NCBI RefSeq assembly: GCF_000731985.1
Contig: NZ_JNCS01000003.1
Location: 62,001 to 126,000 of the forward strand
Direction: 5' to 3'
Length of the DNA stretch: 64,000 bases
Origin: Natrinema altunense
Lineage (GTDB): Archaea > Halobacteriota > Halobacteria > Halobacteriales > Natrialbaceae
In this document: positions 26,728 through 34,152 of the stretch, one piece after another
Layout of the letters: each line of letters begins with the position of its first letter
How positions within the stretch are numbered: the first letter of the stretch is position 1
Notes under the pieces: generated by a model
What the model saw: the letters and a program-made list of their open reading frames with translations, nothing else
What the model was told of the DNA's origin: nothing
Databases searched by the model: none
Program-made: the position numbers and the translations under genes

Positions 26728-28322
26728 TAGTTGATCACCTCGGTGAGGAACGGGTCGAGTAGTTCGGCGATCGTTCCCCCCGCGAAGCCGAGGGCAACTG
26801 CCCCGAGCGCGGCGAGGACGACGATCGCGACCATGCCGGTCGAAACGGGAGCCGCCGATCGGTCGCCGCGGATGGCGGCGATGGCAGCGCCGGGCTCATC
26901 GTGTGCGGGTTCGGCACCGGAATCGTCGGGTCCGGCATCACCGCCGTCCGTCGCGACCGGGGCCGGCGCGTGGGGCCGTTCGGCCGTCGCGGACGGCGTG
27001 AAGTACATCTTCTCGAGGAGGCGGGCGGCGTAGGCGAGGGTGAGCATGGTACTGAGGAAGATCACGGCAGCGACGGGCCACAGTTCGGACTGGACGGCAC
27101 CGAGTGCGATGTACCACTTGCCGACGAAGCCGACGCCCGGTGGGACGCCGACGAGCGAGAGCAAGAGCACGGCGATCGCGCCGGCGGCGATCGGGCGCGA
27201 TTTGGCGAGGCCGGCGTACTCGTCGACGGTGCGGGCGTCGTAACTCCGGGCAACGAGTGCAACCCCCAGGAAGAGACCGGCTTTCACCAGCCCGTGACCG
27301 ACGAGGTGGATCGCGGCACCGATGAAAGCCGTTTCGGAGCTGCCGGCGATGACGACACCGTAGGCGGCGATAACGAGTCCGAACTGCGAGACCGACGAGT
27401 ACGCGAGCATCCGCTTGACCTCGGTCTGGATGACGGCCAGTATCGTTCCTGCGAGGACGCTCACGCAGCCGATCGTGAGGACGACCGCAGCCGCGTTCGG
27501 CACCGCGGTGAGGTAATCGACGCCGAAGACGGTCACGATCAGCCGGCCGAACGCGTACGCGGAGGCCGTCGAGACGAGCGCGGCGATCAGCGGCGTCACG
27601 CCGTCGGGGGCCTGCTGGTAGGCGCTCGGTTGCCAGGTGTGGAGCGGCCACTGAGCGACCTTCACGGCGAAGCCGACGACGATAAACGCGACGCCGGTAT
27701 GGATCAGCGTCTGACTCTCCGCACCGGGAATCGCCTCGGCGAGCTCGAGCATGTTCAGCGTCCCCGTCGCCATGAAGACGAAGGCGACGCCGATCAGGTA
27801 CATCGACGCGGCGATCGTGCCCAGGATCAGGTACTTCAGGGAGGCGACCGCCGCTTCGGGACCGTCGCCGCTGGCGACCAGCGCGTAGGTCGCCAGGCTC
27901 GTGATCTCAAGGAAGACGAACAGGTTGAACACGTCGCCGGTCAGCGAGATGCCGAGCAGGCCGCCGGTAAGCAGCAGGTAAGCCGTGTAGAACGTGTTCC
28001 CGCGCGGGCCGCCCCGGCGCGTGTATGCGAGGACGCCGGTGGCGACGGCGGTCACGAGCAGGACGATCAGCATCGAGAACTGATCGGCGACGAGTTGGAT
28101 GCCAAACTCGGGGGAGTAGCCGCCGAGTCTGTGGGTTACGTCCTCGCCGCGGGTGTAGACGACGCTCGCGAGAGCGATCGCCCCGACGAAGAGCGCGCTC
28201 GTCGTGAGCCCGGCGACGGTCCAGCCCGTTCGGTCGACCCACAGCCCGAGGGCGATCGGCAGCGTCGCAGCGAGGATCGGGACGGCGATCAGGAGCGGAA
28301 GGAGCAGATCGACGCTACTCAT
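26727..28322 (-). CDS. mrpD: Mrp antiporter subunit D (NuoN/L-like)
   Basis: This 531-residue polytopic protein has the family core: LFVFLEITSLATYALVASG with the membrane Glu, WPLHTWQPSAYQQAPDGVTP, VKRMLAYSSVSQFGLVIAAY and HLVGHGLVKAGLFLGV. An acidic loop of about 60 residues precedes the last helix. The ATG at 28322 (MSSVDLLL) has GGAGG at a good distance and overlaps the end of mrpC. It is the first of three consecutive antiporter-like subunits in this operon. Confidence 0.88.
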   Translation of the reverse strand: MSSVDLLLPLLIAVPILAATLPIALGLWVDRTGWTVAGLTTSALFVGAIALASVVYTRGEDVTHRLGGYSPEFGIQLVADQFSMLIVLLVTAVATGVLAYTRRGGPRGNTFYTAYLLLTGGLLGISLTGDVFNLFVFLEITSLATYALVASGDGPEAAVASLKYLILGTIAASMYLIGVAFVFMATGTLNMLELAEAIPGAESQTLIHTGVAFIVVGFAVKVAQWPLHTWQPSAYQQAPDGVTPLIAALVSTASAYAFGRLIVTVFGVDYLTAVPNAAAVVLTIGCVSVLAGTILAVIQTEVKRMLAYSSVSQFGLVIAAYGVVIAGSSETAFIGAAIHLVGHGLVKAGLFLGVALVARSYDARTVDEYAGLAKSRPIAAGAIAVLLLSLVGVPPGVGFVGKWYIALGAVQSELWPVAAVIFLSTMLTLAYAARLLEKMYFTPSATAERPHAPAPVATDGGDAGPDDSGAEPAHDEPGAAIAAIRGDRSAAPVSTGMVAIVVLAALGAVALGFAGGTIAELLDPFLTEVIN

Positions 28323-28692
28323 CGGCACGCACCTCCCGAAGCGTGTCCTCGCGGAGCGTCCCGTACTCCGCGTAGATCCGGATGATCAGCGCCAGTCCGA
28401 CCGCCGTCAGCGCGATCCCGACGACGATAGCGGTCAGCACGATCACCTGGGGCAGCGGACTCGCGACCATGACTTCCAGGGGCACGCCGTCTTTGGGGAC
28501 GATCGGTGCCGACGCACCCTCGGCGTCGATATAGGCCATCGAGATGAAAAACAGGAAGATAGCTGTCTGGAAGAGGTTCACCCCAATCAGTTTCTTCACG
28601 AGGTTCTTGCTGGCGATCACCATGTAGATCCCGATACCCAGCAGGACGAACACCAGCACGTACGTGTAGTGACTAAAGAGGGACTCAATCAT
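28315..28692 (-). CDS. mrpC: Mrp antiporter subunit C (NuoK-like)
   Basis: The protein has 125 residues and three membrane segments. It has the NuoK/MrpC-type core: ASKNLVKKLIGVNLFQTAIF, then SPLPQVIVLTAIVVGIALTA. The soluble tail is charged. Length and spacing match MrpC. The gene overlaps mrpB by 8 bases and mrpD by 8, so translation is coupled. It is an essential small subunit between the B and D units of the complex. Confidence 0.9.
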   Translation of the reverse strand: MIESLFSHYTYVLVFVLLGIGIYMVIASKNLVKKLIGVNLFQTAIFLFFISMAYIDAEGASAPIVPKDGVPLEVMVASPLPQVIVLTAIVVGIALTAVGLALIIRIYAEYGTLREDTLREVRADE

Positions 28693-29203
28693 CGTCGCTC
28701 ACCTCCGCACCCGCCGACTCGCCGCGCTCGTTGCGGCCGCCGGTCCCGCTCGGTCGCTCGGGCGAGAACCCGGCCGCCATCGTAAAGAAGAGACTGATGA
28801 TGGTTCCGGTGACGATCAGCGAGATGCCGCCGATCTCGATGGCCTCGAGGCCCCACTTCGCCTTGATGTGGAAAACCTCCTTGAGCATGGCGAACTCGAG
28901 GAAGTTTCCCCCCAGTGCGATCATCGCGAGGCCGATGGCTCCGAAGAGGACGACGCCGCCGGTGATGATGCCGACGAGGAAGGAATTACGGAGCCACCGG
29001 CGGGTCGGCTCGATGCCGAACGCGAAGGCGAGCATGAGGACGGTGACGCCGACGACGGTTCCTCCCTGGAACCCGCCGCCGGGGGCGTCGCCCCCGTGGA
29101 AGGTCATGAACAGCCCGTACGTGAGCGTAAACGGTGCGATAATCTTGACGGCGGTCATGATCACCTGACTCTCGGTGTAGGTATCGTCGACGGATTGCGA
29201 CAT
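28685..29203 (-). CDS. mrpB: Mrp antiporter subunit B
   Basis: The protein has 172 residues and four membrane segments. The MnhB signature HGGDAPGGGFQGGTVVG lies after the first segment. The C-terminal 30 residues are polar and acidic (RPSGTGGRNERGESAG). It starts at 29203 and shares bases with the stop of the preceding DUF4040 gene. It is a structural subunit of the cation/proton antiporter in the membrane. Confidence 0.92.
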   Translation of the reverse strand: MSQSVDDTYTESQVIMTAVKIIAPFTLTYGLFMTFHGGDAPGGGFQGGTVVGVTVLMLAFAFGIEPTRRWLRNSFLVGIITGGVVLFGAIGLAMIALGGNFLEFAMLKEVFHIKAKWGLEAIEIGGISLIVTGTIISLFFTMAAGFSPERPSGTGGRNERGESAGAEVSDDD

Positions 29204-29742
29204 TAGGCGAACACCTCGCGTTTCAGGACGAGCAGGGTCGAGACGCCGGCGGCGAAGACCACGACCGCCTCGCCGAAGGTGTCGAACCCACGGTAGGCGG
29301 CGAGGACGGACGTAACCGCGTTCTTGACGCCGGTCTCGTGATGCGTCTCGGTGATGTAGTGTTGGGTGACCTCGAGATTCGACCAGACGGGCGTCTCCGT
29401 GCCACCGACTGCGTACATTTCGGGCAGGACGACACTACAGAGCAGGAGTACGAACGCGCCGACGACGACGACCGCCGGGACGTGAATCCGTTCGCTAAGC
29501 CGGTCGGTCGACGGGCGCGTCGTCCGCGCGATCGTCAGCAACAGCAACAGCGTCGTGACGCCGGCCCCGATGGCAGCCTCGGTCATCGCCACGTCGGGAG
29601 CCAACAGGAAGGTATAGAGGATCGCCATGCCGAGGCTGTAGGCCCCGAAGACGATGATCACCGACAGAATGTCGCGAAACAGCGCCGTCGCGACGGCCGT
29701 CGCGAGGATAAACGCCACGAGGGTGTACGCGAACAGACTCAT
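29203..29742 (-). CDS. DUF4040 Mrp subunit (corresponds to the C-terminal part of bacterial MrpA / MbhD-E)
   Basis: The protein has 179 residues. The first half (about 1-75) has the DUF4040 fold with LAPDVAMTEAAIGAGVTTLLLL, the segment related to NuoJ/MrpA-C. The second half carries two further hydrophobic stretches around a polar loop, with YRGFDTFGEAVVVFAAGVST at the end, as in MbhE. In bacteria these parts are fused to the NuoL-like MrpA; here they are a separate gene ahead of mrpB. The coding region overlaps mrpG by 4 bases. Confidence 0.88.
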   Translation of the reverse strand: MSLFAYTLVAFILATAVATALFRDILSVIIVFGAYSLGMAILYTFLLAPDVAMTEAAIGAGVTTLLLLLTIARTTRPSTDRLSERIHVPAVVVVGAFVLLLCSVVLPEMYAVGGTETPVWSNLEVTQHYITETHHETGVKNAVTSVLAAYRGFDTFGEAVVVFAAGVSTLLVLKREVFA

Positions 29743-30104
29743 CGCGACTCACCGTCCGTTTCGGCGTCGCCCTCGGTTTCGTTCCCGTCTTCGCCCTCCG
29801 CGGCGAGGATCGGCTCGACCCCCGTCTCCGCCGCCGATCGGGAGATCGCGTGGGCCGCCGTCGGGTTCGTGATGAACACGAAAAACAGCAGGAGGACGGT
29901 GTAGACCGCCGCGTGCTGCCAGCCGAACGCGACCGCGACGCCGGCGAGCGCAAAGCCCGCCCCGAGCGTGTCAGTCTGGGAGGCGGTGTGGGCCCGCGAG
30001 TAGACGTCCGGCAGACGGATGACGCCGACCGTCGAGACGAACGTAAAGAGCACGCCCAGCCCCAGCAGGACGACGATCGCCCAAAAGCGGAGCGTCTCGA
30101 TCAC
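29739..30104 (-). CDS. mrpG: Mrp antiporter subunit G
   Basis: The protein has 121 residues with three membrane segments and the MnhG core (VGVIRLPDVYSRAHTASQTD, then LGAGFALAGVAV). A long acidic tail follows the last helix. The start is a GTG at 30104, overlapping the mrpF stop (GTGA). The longer upstream frame is the shadow of mrpF. It is a small membrane subunit of the antiporter. Confidence 0.9.
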   Translation of the reverse strand: MIETLRFWAIVVLLGLGVLFTFVSTVGVIRLPDVYSRAHTASQTDTLGAGFALAGVAVAFGWQHAAVYTVLLLFFVFITNPTAAHAISRSAAETGVEPILAAEGEDGNETEGDAETDGESR

Positions 30105-30382
30105 AGCACACCACCCCGCTCGACGGTGAACTTCGAGATGGCGATCGACATCAGGAAGTTCAGTAGGGCATAGATCAGCGCCACGTCGAGGAACCACGAC
30201 TGGTCGAGTCCCGCCGCGAGCAGGGCGAGGATGACGACCGTGTTCGTCCCCAGGACGTTGACTGCCAGCAGGCGGTCCTGCGTCGTCGGACCGACGACTG
30301 CACGATAGAACATCGCGATCGCGAGGACGACGAACAGCGCGGCCGCAGCGAGGAACACGTCCTCGAGCGGGACCGGCGTCAC
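30101..30382 (-). CDS. mrpF: Mrp antiporter subunit F
   Basis: The 93-residue protein has three membrane helices. It includes the MnhF core AMFYRAVVGPTTQDRLLAVN and LDVALIYALLNFLMSIAISK. Overlaps with mrpE (4 bases) and mrpG confirm operon membership. In bacteria MrpF may carry bile-salt and cation exchange. Here it is taken as a standard subunit. Confidence 0.92.
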   Translation of the reverse strand: MTPVPLEDVFLAAAALFVVLAIAMFYRAVVGPTTQDRLLAVNVLGTNTVVILALLAAGLDQSWFLDVALIYALLNFLMSIAISKFTVERGGVL

Positions 30383-31446
30383 AGCTCGTCACCCCCGACG
30401 ATTTCGGCGTCGTCGCGTTCGCGCGGCGAGGCGATCGCCGCCGACTTGCGGCCGTAGAAGACGAACCGAATTCCCCGCTCTAGGCCGCCGTCGAAGAGGT
30501 CGTCGCGGGCACCCGGGATCAGCGTGTGGACGAGCAGTTGCTGGTTGTTGGCCCGGACCGTCAGCGTCCCCGGCGTGAGCGTGATGCTGTTTGCCAGCGC
30601 GGTCAGCGGCAGACCGCTTCGGACGCGGGAGTTGACCCGCGTCAGCGTCGGCTCGATCGGCATCGACGGCCGGAGGATGACGACCGACACCGCGATATTG
30701 GCCTTGACGATCTCCCAGAGCAGGTACGGGATGTAGAGGGCGAACCGGACGACTCGAAGCGGCGACTGCACGCGATCAAGCGGCAGGGTAAACGTCACTT
30801 GTGCGAGCGAGACGGCGACGATACCGGCGACCGCCGCGCCGGTAACGAGATCGAACCAGTAGGTCGGATCTCCGAGGAGGAGATAGAAGCCATAGGAGAT
30901 CAGAAAGGTCGCGAACAGGCGATCGAACCCCTCCGCCCCACCGTTGAGACGGCCGCGTCGGGCGGGCCGATCGACGGGCGCTTCGTCGTAGGCCAGCCCG
31001 ATGCGATCGAGTTCGCGCTCGAGGGGCTGGAGCATCTGTGCGGTGACGCCGGGTTGGTACTCGGGGTCGAGGACGACGCGATCGATCCCGTGTTCGTCGG
31101 CGTAGGCGTCGAAAATCTCGGCGTAGTCGCGGGGGCCGAACAGGTACTCGTCGGCACCGAGCGTCGTCGTCTCGATCGTCACGTCGGCCCCGCCGGCGTC
31201 CTCCTCGACCCAGTTTTGCGCCCGCGAGAGCAGCCCGTCGGCGTCGTCGCTGTACCGATCGCTCTCGGGACTGTCGTCGTCGTAGGGCATCGCGACGACG
31301 AGATGACACTCGAGCGAGTCGGCCGCCTCGAGACCGGACTGGACGGCGTAGCCGACCGTCTGTCGAACGGTCACCGTGTCCGACAGCGGAACGAGCAGGC
31401 GTTCAACCGCCACGACGTCTCCCTCCTGACGACCGTCGTTGGACAC
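30379..31446 (-). CDS. mrpE: Mrp antiporter subunit E fused to an N-terminal UspA-like domain
   Basis: The protein has 355 residues with a GTG start. Residues about 12-150 form a soluble UspA-like alpha/beta domain (VERLLVPLSDTVTVRQTVGY at the start, DRVVLDPEY later). The MnhE membrane part follows at about 170-330, with SYGFYLLLGDPTYWF, LYIPYLLWEIVKANIAVSVV and NSITLTPGTLTVRANNQQL. Bacterial MrpE is about 160 residues and lacks the soluble domain. It is the first gene of the nine-gene operon. The extra domain may bind a nucleotide and report on energy state, but that is inference. Confidence 0.88.
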   Translation of the reverse strand: MSNDGRQEGDVVAVERLLVPLSDTVTVRQTVGYAVQSGLEAADSLECHLVVAMPYDDDSPESDRYSDDADGLLSRAQNWVEEDAGGADVTIETTTLGADEYLFGPRDYAEIFDAYADEHGIDRVVLDPEYQPGVTAQMLQPLERELDRIGLAYDEAPVDRPARRGRLNGGAEGFDRLFATFLISYGFYLLLGDPTYWFDLVTGAAVAGIVAVSLAQVTFTLPLDRVQSPLRVVRFALYIPYLLWEIVKANIAVSVVILRPSMPIEPTLTRVNSRVRSGLPLTALANSITLTPGTLTVRANNQQLLVHTLIPGARDDLFDGGLERGIRFVFYGRKSAAIASPRERDDAEIVGGDEL

Positions 31447-31617
31447 TCATGACTCTCGTTGTTAGTCGAACCAAGCGGTAGCCGTAGGAAAACGATTTCG
31501 TTATTCAGTAGCAACCGTCCGTTCCGACGGGTATATCCCAGTTATTCGTGATATTTAGGCTGCGTGCTTCCCGAGCCGTCGGGAGGAGTGGCGCTCGTGG
31601 CTACCACGGGACGATCG

Positions 31618-31638
31618 GTAGTTTTACAATTGTAGTTT
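31618..31638 (+). promoter_or_regulatory. Candidate operator/promoter of the cbtBA operon
   Basis: GTAGTTT occurs twice in direct orientation (31618-31624 and 31632-31638), 14 bases apart. A perfect palindrome TACAATTGTA (31625-31634) lies between them. The block is centred near -31 from the cbtB ATG, where a TATA box would sit. A regulator bound here would block transcription. No regulator gene is next to it. Confidence 0.35.
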
Positions 31639-31659
31639 CAGTAGGGAAAACTGACTTGC

Positions 31660-31845
31660 ATGACGACGACTGAAACCGTTCACGATCGGATCGGGACCGC
31701 ACGCGACGAACTCACAACTGGCCAGTTGCTGGCCGTCTTCGCGTTCGTCGCGGCATTGACGTTCGCGCTGCTGTTCCTCCAGGAGCCGCTGGCTCACGAC
31801 TCGATGCACAACTTCCGACACGCCGTCGGCGTCACCTGTCACTGA
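31660..31845 (+). CDS. cbtB: CbtB-type cobalt transporter subunit
   Basis: The 61-residue protein has one membrane segment (about 22-41). It ends with a short His-containing tail (HDSMHNFRHAVGVTCH), the metal-binding tail of CbtB. Its stop overlaps the cbtA start (TGATG). With CbtA it is proposed to import cobalt for cobalamin synthesis. The length matches the family. Confidence 0.88.
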   Translation: MTTTETVHDRIGTARDELTTGQLLAVFAFVAALTFALLFLQEPLAHDSMHNFRHAVGVTCH

Positions 31846-32627
31846 TGCTCGTCGACTATCTCGAGCGGGGCGTGCTCGCCGGGGTAATCGCGGGACTCGC
31901 GTACGGCCTCTACATGGCGCTGGTCGCGAACCCGTTGCTCGGCTACATGGAGACGGTCGCCGAGGGTAGCGAGCACGGAGACCACGCTTCCGCCGGCGAG
32001 CACGCCCATGCCGCCGGCGAACACGCACACGAGGCGGGCGAGCACGCTCACGCGGTCAGCGAAGCGACGACCGCCGCCGTGAGCATCGGCAGCGGCGTCC
32101 TCTGGGGAATCCTTCTCGGCGGCGCCTTCGCGCTCGCCTTCTACTTCTTCGAGCCGGCGCTGCCCGGTCGCGGGCGAGTCAAGACCTACGTGCTCGCCGG
32201 AGCCGGCTTTCTCGCCGTTTCCCTCGCCCCGTGGCTGGTGCTGCCGCCGACGACGCCGGGTGCCGAACAGGCGTTCGATCCCACGTTCCGGAGCGCCCTC
32301 TACGCGGGCATGATGGCCGTCGGCGCGGTCGTCGCCGCCGGCTCGATCTACGGCTACCGGCGCGTCTCGACTCGGAGCCGGCCGATCGGAGTCGTGACGG
32401 CTGCAGTCCCGATCGTGGCGCTCGTCGCGATCACCGTGGTCGCAGCGCCGACGATCGTCGAGATCGGCGCGATGCCGGCGGAGTTGGTCGCCGCGTTCCG
32501 CGGGCTAACCGTACTGAGTCAGGCCGCTCTCTGGGCGCTCGTCGCCGGCTGCTTCGGCTGGCTCCAGACGCGAGCCGGCGTGCGACCGGCCGCGGAGCGA
32601 CGCGACGACCTGCTCACGAGCCCATGA
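31845..32627 (+). CDS. cbtA: CbtA-type cobalt transporter with His-rich loop
   Basis: The protein has 260 residues with about five membrane segments. Between the first two is a metal-binding loop with three tandem GEHAH units (about residues 51-71, with His at 44, 47, 53, 55, 60, 62, 67 and 69). The family core (AGVIAGLAYGLYMALVANPL) opens the protein. The frame ends at the ferredoxin-like gene with an ATGA overlap. It is predicted to move Co2+ across the cytoplasmic membrane. Confidence 0.9.
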   Translation: MLVDYLERGVLAGVIAGLAYGLYMALVANPLLGYMETVAEGSEHGDHASAGEHAHAAGEHAHEAGEHAHAVSEATTAAVSIGSGVLWGILLGGAFALAFYFFEPALPGRGRVKTYVLAGAGFLAVSLAPWLVLPPTTPGAEQAFDPTFRSALYAGMMAVGAVVAAGSIYGYRRVSTRSRPIGVVTAAVPIVALVAITVVAAPTIVEIGAMPAELVAAFRGLTVLSQAALWALVAGCFGWLQTRAGVRPAAERRDDLLTSP

Positions 32628-32956
32628 AGGATCGAACCGAAGAACACCGCGACCGTCTCGACGCGCACGTTTTCGTCTGTACCAACGACCGCGACGGCGA
32701 GTACGCGAGCTGTGGCGCGGTCGGTGCCGAGGAGACGGTCGCGGCGGTCAAAGACTGGCTGCGGGAACGCGACGCCTTCTGGACCGCGGTCTCCGTCAGC
32801 GAAACCTCGTGTCTCGGGTTGTGCAGCGAGGGCGGAACCGCGATTTCGATCCAGCCGCGAAACACGTGGTACTCGGACGTGACACCCGAGACCGTTCCCG
32901 AACTGCTCGAGTCCGAGTTCGGCCCGGACGCGGATCGGGTTCGCGACGAGGGGTGA
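32624..32956 (+). CDS. Thioredoxin-like [2Fe-2S] ferredoxin
   Basis: The protein has 110 residues. Four cysteines (Cys19, Cys30, Cys63, Cys67) sit in the pattern CTNDRDGEYASC and CLGLC. These are the ligands of the thioredoxin-like [2Fe-2S] family. The ATGA overlap with cbtA links it to cobalt use. In haloarchaea, similar proteins occur beside cobalamin genes. It may donate electrons for cobalt reduction during corrin adenosylation, or serve as a Co chaperone; this is inference. Confidence 0.8.
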   Translation: MKDRTEEHRDRLDAHVFVCTNDRDGEYASCGAVGAEETVAAVKDWLRERDAFWTAVSVSETSCLGLCSEGGTAISIQPRNTWYSDVTPETVPELLESEFGPDADRVRDEG

Positions 32957-33027
32957 CGGTGGCCCGGTCGGTCCCGACCTCGAGCGCTTCGGGACGTTTA
33001 CCTGTCGCCCGCCCCCATGTTCCGGCA

Positions 33028-34098
33028 ATGACGCTGTACTCGCGGGTTCGCCCCCTCGCGTTCAAGCTGCCGGCCGAGACGGCCCACGACCTGGGCAAAC
33101 GGACGCTCCAGGCGGCGCAGTCGACGTGGCCGACGCGAACGGCATTATCCTACGCCTACGGATACGACGATCCGGCCCTCGAAGTCGACCTGTTCGACAC
33201 GACGTTTCCAAACCCGGTCGGCGTCGCCGCCGGCTTCGATAAGAACGCAGCGGTCACCCACGCGCTCGCGGCGCTTGGCTTCGGCTTCGTCGAGATCGGC
33301 ACCGTCACGCCGTATCCGCAGGCGGGCAACGACCGCCCCCGGCTCTTCCGGCTGCGCGAGGACGAGGCGATGATCAACCGAATGGGATTCAACGGTCAGG
33401 GAATGGAACGCGTCAAAGCCCGGCTTGAGGCCGACGGCACGCCGGACATCCCGCTCGGGGTCAACGTCGGGAAGATGAACTCCTCGAGCGAACGGGAGGC
33501 GATCGAGGACTACCGGCGTGTTTTCGATCGGCTCTCGCCGTTCGCCGACTACGTCGTCGTGAACGTCTCCTGTCCGAACACGCCCGACGAGTTCGACGAG
33601 GGGTCGCCCGAGCATCTACGGACGATCTTCGAGACGCTCGAGGCCGAAAACGATCGAAACGTGCCGCTCCTGGTCAAGATCGGCCCCGACGAGCCCGAGG
33701 AATCCGTGTTCGACCTCGTGGACATCGTCCAGGAATTCGATCTCGACGGCATCGTCGCGACCAACACCTCGACGAGCCGTGAGGGGCTTACGTCCCCCCG
33801 ACGGGAGGAGTGGGGCGGGCTCAGCGGGCAGCCACTCGCGGACCGTTCGACGGCCGTCATCCGCTCGCTCGCGGACTATACCGACGGCGACCTGCCGATC
33901 ATCGGCGTCGGCGGCGTCGATTCGGCCGAAAGCGCCTACGAAAAGATCCGGGCCGGTGCCTCCCTGGTTCAGTTGTATACCGCGTTCGTCTACCAGGGGC
34001 CGTCGACCGCGACGCGGATCAACCGGGGGCTGGCGGCGCTGCTCGAGCGTGATGGCTTCTCGTCGGTCGAGGACGCGGTCGGCGCGGACCTCGAGTGA
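33028..34098 (+). CDS. pyrD: Dihydroorotate dehydrogenase, quinone-dependent type
   Basis: The 356-residue class 2 enzyme oxidises dihydroorotate to orotate in pyrimidine synthesis, at the inner face of the membrane, passing electrons to quinone. The N-terminal extension MTLYSRVRPLAFKLPAETAH is the membrane-associating part. The FMN-barrel motifs are GVAAGFDKNAA, NRMGFNGQGME, VNVSCPNTPD with the class 2 catalytic Ser, LVKIGPDEP and IIGVGGVDSAESAYEKIRAG. The chosen ATG at 33028 follows a gap of about 70 bases after the ferredoxin-like gene. It may be part of the same transcript. Confidence 0.95.
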   Translation: MTLYSRVRPLAFKLPAETAHDLGKRTLQAAQSTWPTRTALSYAYGYDDPALEVDLFDTTFPNPVGVAAGFDKNAAVTHALAALGFGFVEIGTVTPYPQAGNDRPRLFRLREDEAMINRMGFNGQGMERVKARLEADGTPDIPLGVNVGKMNSSSEREAIEDYRRVFDRLSPFADYVVVNVSCPNTPDEFDEGSPEHLRTIFETLEAENDRNVPLLVKIGPDEPEESVFDLVDIVQEFDLDGIVATNTSTSREGLTSPRREEWGGLSGQPLADRSTAVIRSLADYTDGDLPIIGVGGVDSAESAYEKIRAGASLVQLYTAFVYQGPSTATRINRGLAALLERDGFSSVEDAVGADLE

Positions 34099-34152
34099 GC
34101 GGCCCCACTGTCGAATCCTGCTTCGCGTAACTCTTGTATCCGCGACGTGTGT

